Below are positions 59,491 through 64,000 of a stretch of 64,000 nucleotides of DNA, one piece after another. The notes under the pieces are model-generated. The model was not told where the DNA came from. It did no database searches and saw only the letters and a list, made by a program, of their open reading frames with translations. Source of the DNA: Polytrichum commune (taxonomy: Eukaryota; Streptophyta; Polytrichopsida; Polytrichales; Polytrichaceae). The DNA is taken from the NCBI GenBank assembly GCA_950295325.1, contig OX485804.1, positions 4,092,001 to 4,156,000 of the forward strand, in the 5' to 3' direction. The translations under genes and the position numbers were made by a program. Position 1 is the stretch's first letter. Every line of letters starts with the position of its first letter.

Positions 59491-59991
59491 ATGGAAATTA
59501 GTCTCAGCGGGTGCCGGTGCAGCAACACAACTTATCCTTTTTGCAGGTTGCTTGAGGAACACACTCCCGGCCATCGCCACCTCGCCACCTCGCCACCGCC
59601 ACCTCACCGGCAGGGCAAAATGTAGGTTAGGATTCATATGTAATTTTGATTCGGATGATGCAACCGTTGTCATCATTCCTTTACCGAAGCTTCCATCGCA
59701 GTGGTGATGGAAGGAGGCTCCGTAAGGTAGAGGAATTGGAATGGATGACTTATAAACGAACGGTGGCCATGGCTACGGCGCCGGGGGAAAACAGAGTTCA
59801 TACATTCCAGGCAGCAGTTGGGGGCTCGGTAGACAGTTGTTATGTGGCTCGGGTCTTGGGAATCTCATCCACGTGGATGAATGAAGGCCCGGCTCTAGCG
59901 AAAACCATCAGGCTTCCGTTCATCCCAAGAGGGCCTGCTTGAGTAATTTGCGGTCTCCAATCCAATGTCATAATTTATCGAATGCATATAA
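59491..59991. other. No gene recognised; GC-richer stretch
   Basis: An open plus-strand frame (59646-59942) contains AVGGSVDSCYVARVLGISST with no known domain. GGCGAGGTGGC-type repeats occur near 59575-59610. Confidence 0.4.
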
Positions 59992-60200
59992 GCAGTGATC
60001 GGGGAGATTTTTGGGCATAATCGGCTGGGGTCCTAGTGTTTGCAAGTCCAACTGGTTACATGTTGACAACCTTTGGTTTTCCTTTATTAAATTGGGGTAT
60101 ATTCCATAAATTCCTCTAAAATGATCGGTAATTTTCCTACAGTCTTGAACTTCAATCAGTTATTTCTCAAACTCAACAGGTTCATCTGTAGCCAATTACC
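59992..60200 (+). repeat. Dispersed repeat, inverted partner of 6785-6990
   Basis: See the partner entry. It includes GATCGGGGAGATTTTTGGGC and TTGAACTTCAATCAGTTATT. Confidence 0.8.
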
Positions 60201-60674
60201 GGTTCTTCCCGATCATAGCATATATAAGGTAAGTGGGTCTTAACCCTCCCCCCCCCAATTGTTTTTTTAAAATTAATTAATTAATGAGCATTTTGCATTG
60301 ATACGTGCAATTAGGTTGCCCCATGCTAATTTACAAGCATTCCACACAAGGTTGGAATATCTATTACCACAATAACAAAATTCATGAATTTTTTTTCATA
60401 TTGTGGTTTCTATATGGATGAATAATCGAACAAAGTTCTAAGTATTTGTGATATGGTTATGACCCAAAATGATTTGCATGGGTGAAGAGTCAACCTATTT
60501 GCGAAGGCAATCTAATTGCACATATATGTGTACACAAGAACATAATTTTATATACATGTGAGATATTGAATTTCATACATGGTCTATTCTAGAGGGATAA
60601 AAAATGCATGGCCTCAATGATAACTATCTCTCGATGTATTGAACATGGATGCATTTTTTAATGAATAATTGGTA

Positions 60675-61715
60675 GAGGTGGTACCTGAGGGGGGTACTTC
60701 TGTATTTTAGAAAACTACTTGAAAAAAAATTAATATGGGGTCCGCTTTAATGTTGCGAGCTACAAATTACAAAACTTGTATTTGTAACAAGGCTCAAGCT
60801 GTATATTAAACTCCATGGTATAAATAAGTTAGGGTGTTTACAAATTGATTATGTTAGAGAAGTTTTAAAATTAACATACCATAGGATTTTAAAATAATGT
60901 ATATGAGGGCCCTACACTATGGATGAGCGTCATTGGATGACATCTCATGGATATCTCTTGGTGGTTGGGTGTAATCTATTGGGTTAGATGGAGGAAGGTC
61001 TCATGATGAGTTTGTGCATTCTGTTTGGCATTGTGAGCTCCCAATTAGGATTTGCAGAGATCTTTAAAGAAAACTATGTATTTGCAAACTCCCACCATCT
61101 TGCAAATCTTGCGAATGTTGACGATTAATTGTTGAAGGTTGAATAGTACGTGCAAGTGCAGAGTTGCACTCCTTATGTGTGCCCATCCAAAGCTTCATTT
61201 TTCCTACTTTCAATTTTTTGCTTGCTTGGTATATGGATAGGATTTTGAATTCTTCTTGTGATTTCCCACAAATATTTGGGAGCATTGGTGACATAGAGGA
61301 GGGGGCCTACATCAACCTGAGGCGTTTATATGAGTGATACCAACTGCGACTCAAGGTACACAGTTCTAGTGAGGTTGTTGGTCACAAAACTAGGTTTGCA
61401 ATGTCTTTCAAGTTGAAACCACTCTCACTTGTTGAGTGCGTGAAACTTATTAGATCTTGTGAGTGTGTTGAGGGCGACACACATACAAAATTCATACCTC
61501 TACTTGAAGGTATTGATATTGTAGATTGGCCCTTTCAATTCTTTGATATTTAGAGTAGATGCAAGATTATTTACAAGCTTGAGGGGTTCAATAGATTTTT
61601 TCGAATGTCTATGTTTTGCCACTAGGTGACCTTAACCTTGAATCTAAAACGCACGTGCGTGTGGCCCCCAACAAACCATAGAGTGCATAGCAGAGGAGGT
61701 TGAAATCCAAGATCT
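60675..61715 (+). repeat. About 1-kb repeat, inverted partner of 20390-21395
   Basis: It begins at about GGTACCTGAGGGGGGTAC and runs through TTTTAGAAAACTACTTGA, AACTCCATGGTATAAATAAG and the decayed ORF reading LLEGIDIVDWPFQFFDI followed by a stop. It is more damaged than the partner. Confidence 0.78.
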
Positions 61716-62333
61716 TACCATGGGGATATTAACTAAAATGAGCCAATTGGGCCATTATGAGACAATTCGTACCAATGGGAACGTGCATTGGGAACGTGGT
61801 TCACGAGTAAATATCCGTGAATTGCCATCATTGACAAGGTTTAGAACAAGAGGAAGGTCATCAACATAGACTAGGGCACTATTTCATGCACATTGGTGTA
61901 TATATATAAGCTAAAATAATGCTTATTCTAGCCCACATAAAAACTTAGCCCAGTTGTCACCATGGGTGTTCACTCGTGACCAACCAACACCCCGCAACAG
62001 ATGAGCCTAGTATATCCATAATACAACATAAGTCGATACCACTAAGGAACAACCATGCACATGTCAACAACTGTATGCAAATATAATGGGTCTAATCATA
62101 AAAGCTATCATGGGCACTTAATACTACTCAGAGAATACAAATACATCTAACCACGAGTGAACGCCCGTGACCAATCAACGCCATGCAACACACGATGCAA
62201 GATCCATAACACATGAAGGAAGGTCTACATGTCATATCCGACTACACAAACGAGGGTCAAAAAATCATTTGATTGAATCATAGATGCCACAGTGGGCACA
62301 AAAAATGTGAACAAAGTATATGAATTGTTGTAT
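61716..62333. other. No gene recognised; holds diverged palindromes
   Basis: 61801-61820, 61956-61980 and 62152-62170 are variants of the palindrome seen at 62334 and 63185. After the second and third, the same sequence continues (GTGACCAAYCAACRCC...GCAACA), showing a short duplicated unit. Confidence 0.55.
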
Positions 62334-62353
62334 CCACGGGTGAACACCCGTGG
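62334..62353. repeat. Perfect 20-bp palindrome, copy 1
   Basis: CCACGGGTGAACACCCGTGG has 9-bp arms and an AA centre. The identical sequence occurs at 63185-63204. Confidence 0.95.
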
Positions 62354-62378
62354 AAAATCTATCACCATAAAGGTCCGG

Positions 62379-62759
62379 CTATCTACAAGAGGAGTATGAA
62401 TCCTTAATCATTTTCAACATCTTGTCATGAGGTTGTCTTTGAGCTATAGTACATTGCTTGCGCTTGACTTCTTCAAGCCGTTTTTTCTCCTCCATCAAAA
62501 CTGTAGCTTCTCGAAGTTGTTTCACCCTTGCAGCCACGTAATCAGACATGGATGAGGTGGTATTGGGTGAACTACACCTCCAACATCCAGAACTATTTCC
62601 CGAGCCCGTGGGCTCATTGGGGTGAGTGGTTTGGAGAGAAAGGTGTCTCTTCACCCGAGCGCGTGTGACCGGACCCGCAACATCGACCGGAACAGCCTCC
62701 TCAACCGCGACCGGAACAGCCACCGCAACCGCGAGCGCAACATCGTGTGTTTGGAGCAT
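62379..62759 (-). CDS. Uncertain small ORF, low-complexity start then coiled coil
   Basis: An ATG at 62759 opens 126 residues. Residues 5-32 are an Ala/Val/Pro repeat (VALAVAVAVPVAVEEAVPVD). Residues about 70-105 look like a helical charged coil (SDYVAARVKQLREATVLMEE). It lies between the two identical palindromes at 62334 and 63185. It may be transposon cargo, a gene fragment or chance; no family is recognised. Confidence 0.3.
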   Translation of the reverse strand: MLQTHDVALAVAVAVPVAVEEAVPVDVAGPVTRARVKRHLSLQTTHPNEPTGSGNSSGCWRCSSPNTTSSMSDYVAARVKQLREATVLMEEKKRLEEVKRKQCTIAQRQPHDKMLKMIKDSYSSCR

Positions 62760-63184
62760 ATGTGTCTACCACAACAAACGACAAATTGATATTAGAATCC
62801 CTGGGATGAAACACAACTAAAAAAATTGGGATTCATGTGGAAAATGAATTACCTTAGGGCATGGAGATGTCACTTCGGCGAAGTCGGCGTTAGCATCCGG
62901 AGGACGTTGTCGACATGGTGGACTGGCAATATAGTTCTTAGGTCGCGTTTGGAATGGGGAATGCTGTTAGGATACAATAACATAAGAGTCCATGGAAGAA
63001 GGACATTATGTGCAAGAGGAACCCGTCCGTTGCCCTTTAGTAAAGATGAACATGTTCAAAACATATGAATTATAGCCGACTAAGTCCTACATATTAAAAT
63101 TCGCTATGACAACCATAATTCCCAAAAACACAACTAACATTGTCCAAGTGGCCTGATACATTCATTGAATCAACTACCACATTG

Positions 63185-63204
63185 CCACGGGTGAACACCC
63201 GTGG
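63185..63204. repeat. Perfect 20-bp palindrome, copy 2
   Basis: Identical to 62334-62353. The flanking bases differ (CATTG on the left, GACAATG on the right). Confidence 0.95.
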
Positions 63205-63447
63205 GACAATGCCAGACATTCACTGTGGTCGGAAATAGTCGGGTATTCTCTAACACCGCAGTGTTGCAAAGTAGTAGACTCCCAGTGAGATACATTCATG
63301 ACCATGACATGTTTGCATGAAGAAAATCCACAAAACCAAAACAAGTTTCAAATGAAGTTGAAAGGCAACAAAGTTTCAGATCCACTCATTTCAAATACAA
63401 TGTACCGATAGTGCAAATGTGCACTATAGGCGGCCCCAATAGGGAAT

Positions 63448-64000
63448 CTACATTAACATCTGAGCCTCTGGAACCATACGGGCAGAAGTCAGTATTTTAT
63501 GTCTAACTAATGATTGCTTATAAATCAGAGAACTTGGCAGCTCTAGATTGAAGGGTCCCTGTCCTGATGGATAAGGGTTGCTCCCCACAAAATCTGGCAC
63601 ATACTGTTGAGAACTCAAGAGCCTTTGCAGGTAACTATGCAGAGTATCCAAGCTTTGGTTTGACATAAATGGTACAGGGTTAATGTAGCTCCCAGGAGGG
63701 TTTGGGATGCATTTGTAAGGGGAGTCATCAACAAGTAATGTAGTCCTATGACTGGGTTGCTTCGTATGCGGCACTGGATGCGTCCGGCTCCACTCAAAAA
63801 ATGCGCACAGGTCTTTCATGAAGAAGCTTGAATCAGCATTCATAGGACTAGGAAGAACTTGTCCTCTCTCATCCTTCAGAGTGTGACACAATTCTTGCCC
63901 AAACACATACTCTGGATGTCTACAACCATTGAAGAAGTGCCGGACAATTGGCTGAAGATTCTTCATAAGCTTCGACGACCAGATGACAACATGGAAGTTT
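63448..64000 (-). CDS. FCP1-like HAD phosphatase, 3' portion, runs off right edge
   Basis: The frame continues beyond the window. The visible part reads HVVIWSSKLMKNLQPIV (63999-63940), then a variable segment, then TTLLVDDSPYKCIPNPPG near 63690-63735, and ends at a stop at 63448. WSS and the LLVDDSPYK strand are features of the FCP1/CTD-phosphatase (NIF) domain, which removes phosphate from proteins such as the RNA polymerase II tail. The DxDxT active-site motif would lie upstream, outside this window. The last 70 residues after NPVPF are unlike the core family and may be an extension or read-through of an unrecognised splice site. Whether the gene is intact cannot be judged from this fragment. 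Confidence 0.78.
   Translation of the reverse strand, partial: NFHVVIWSSKLMKNLQPIVRHFFNGCRHPEYVFGQELCHTLKDERGQVLPSPMNADSSFFMKDLCAFFEWSRTHPVPHTKQPSHRTTLLVDDSPYKCIPNPPGSYINPVPFMSNQSLDTLHSYLQRLLSSQQYVPDFVGSNPYPSGQGPFNLELPSSLIYKQSLVRHKILTSARMVPEAQMLM

Noticed and set aside
1-64000. LTR retrotransposons, CRISPR arrays, bacterial-type operons
   Set aside because: No LTR pair, reverse transcriptase motif, regularly spaced identical repeats or clustered same-strand gene series were seen.

Overview
The window is nuclear DNA from a land plant. The evidence is a plant-type ELMO-domain gene, a two-exon gene for a likely plastid protein with a short transit-like leader, plant-style CACTA and PIF/Harbinger-type terminal inverted repeats (TIRs), and a short TTTAGGG run. 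The species cannot be named. A secreted vanadium-haloperoxidase-like protein and an intronless ELMO gene lean weakly towards a seed-free lineage (bryophyte, lycophyte or fern). No rRNA, tRNA, CRISPR array or bacterial operon was recognised.

Gene content is sparse. Supported genes are: (1) a spliced gene for a small acidic, probably plastid-targeted protein at 2920-4717 (+); (2) a vanadium haloperoxidase/PAP2-like secreted protein in one exon at 25680-27113 (+); (3) an ELMO-domain protein in one exon at 29425-30408 (-); (4) the 3' part of an FCP1-like HAD phosphatase leaving the right edge at 63448-64000 (-). A small uncertain ORF lies at 62379-62759 (-). Genes 2 and 3 sit 2.3 kb apart in the only gene-like island, and each has a decayed duplicate of its own 5' end just upstream.

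Most of the rest is decayed class II transposon material, much of it non-autonomous. Elements whose two ends I could match are: a TIR element with 8-bp target duplications at 9493-10307 and an inverted relative near 12 kb; a 1.34-kb PIF/Harbinger-like element (TTA target) at 15980-17317; an element with perfect 8-bp target duplications at 19253-20021; a CACTA element (TAA target) with a tRNA-like SINE inside at 22477-23459; TTA-type MITEs at 45212-45709, 51576-52065 and about 55116-55860; and TA-type MITEs at 33621-34063, 52336-52625, 54073-54432 and 54715-54922. A pogo/Tigger-like transposase fossil lies at 46240-46689. No reverse transcriptase or LTR pair was recognised.

Several structures are not explained by ordinary transposon annotation. 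The most striking is a 390-bp array of about ten different hairpins at 13981-14368, in which the stems vary but stay paired around a nearly constant GTCTA core. Others are a 168-bp-arm foldback at 7153-7499, a 32-bp-arm hairpin at 17061-17132, a recurring 20-bp palindrome in the last 2 kb, and a near-identical 487-bp duplication at 56248-57240. All coordinates and similarities were read by eye. Element edges without a stated target duplication are approximate.
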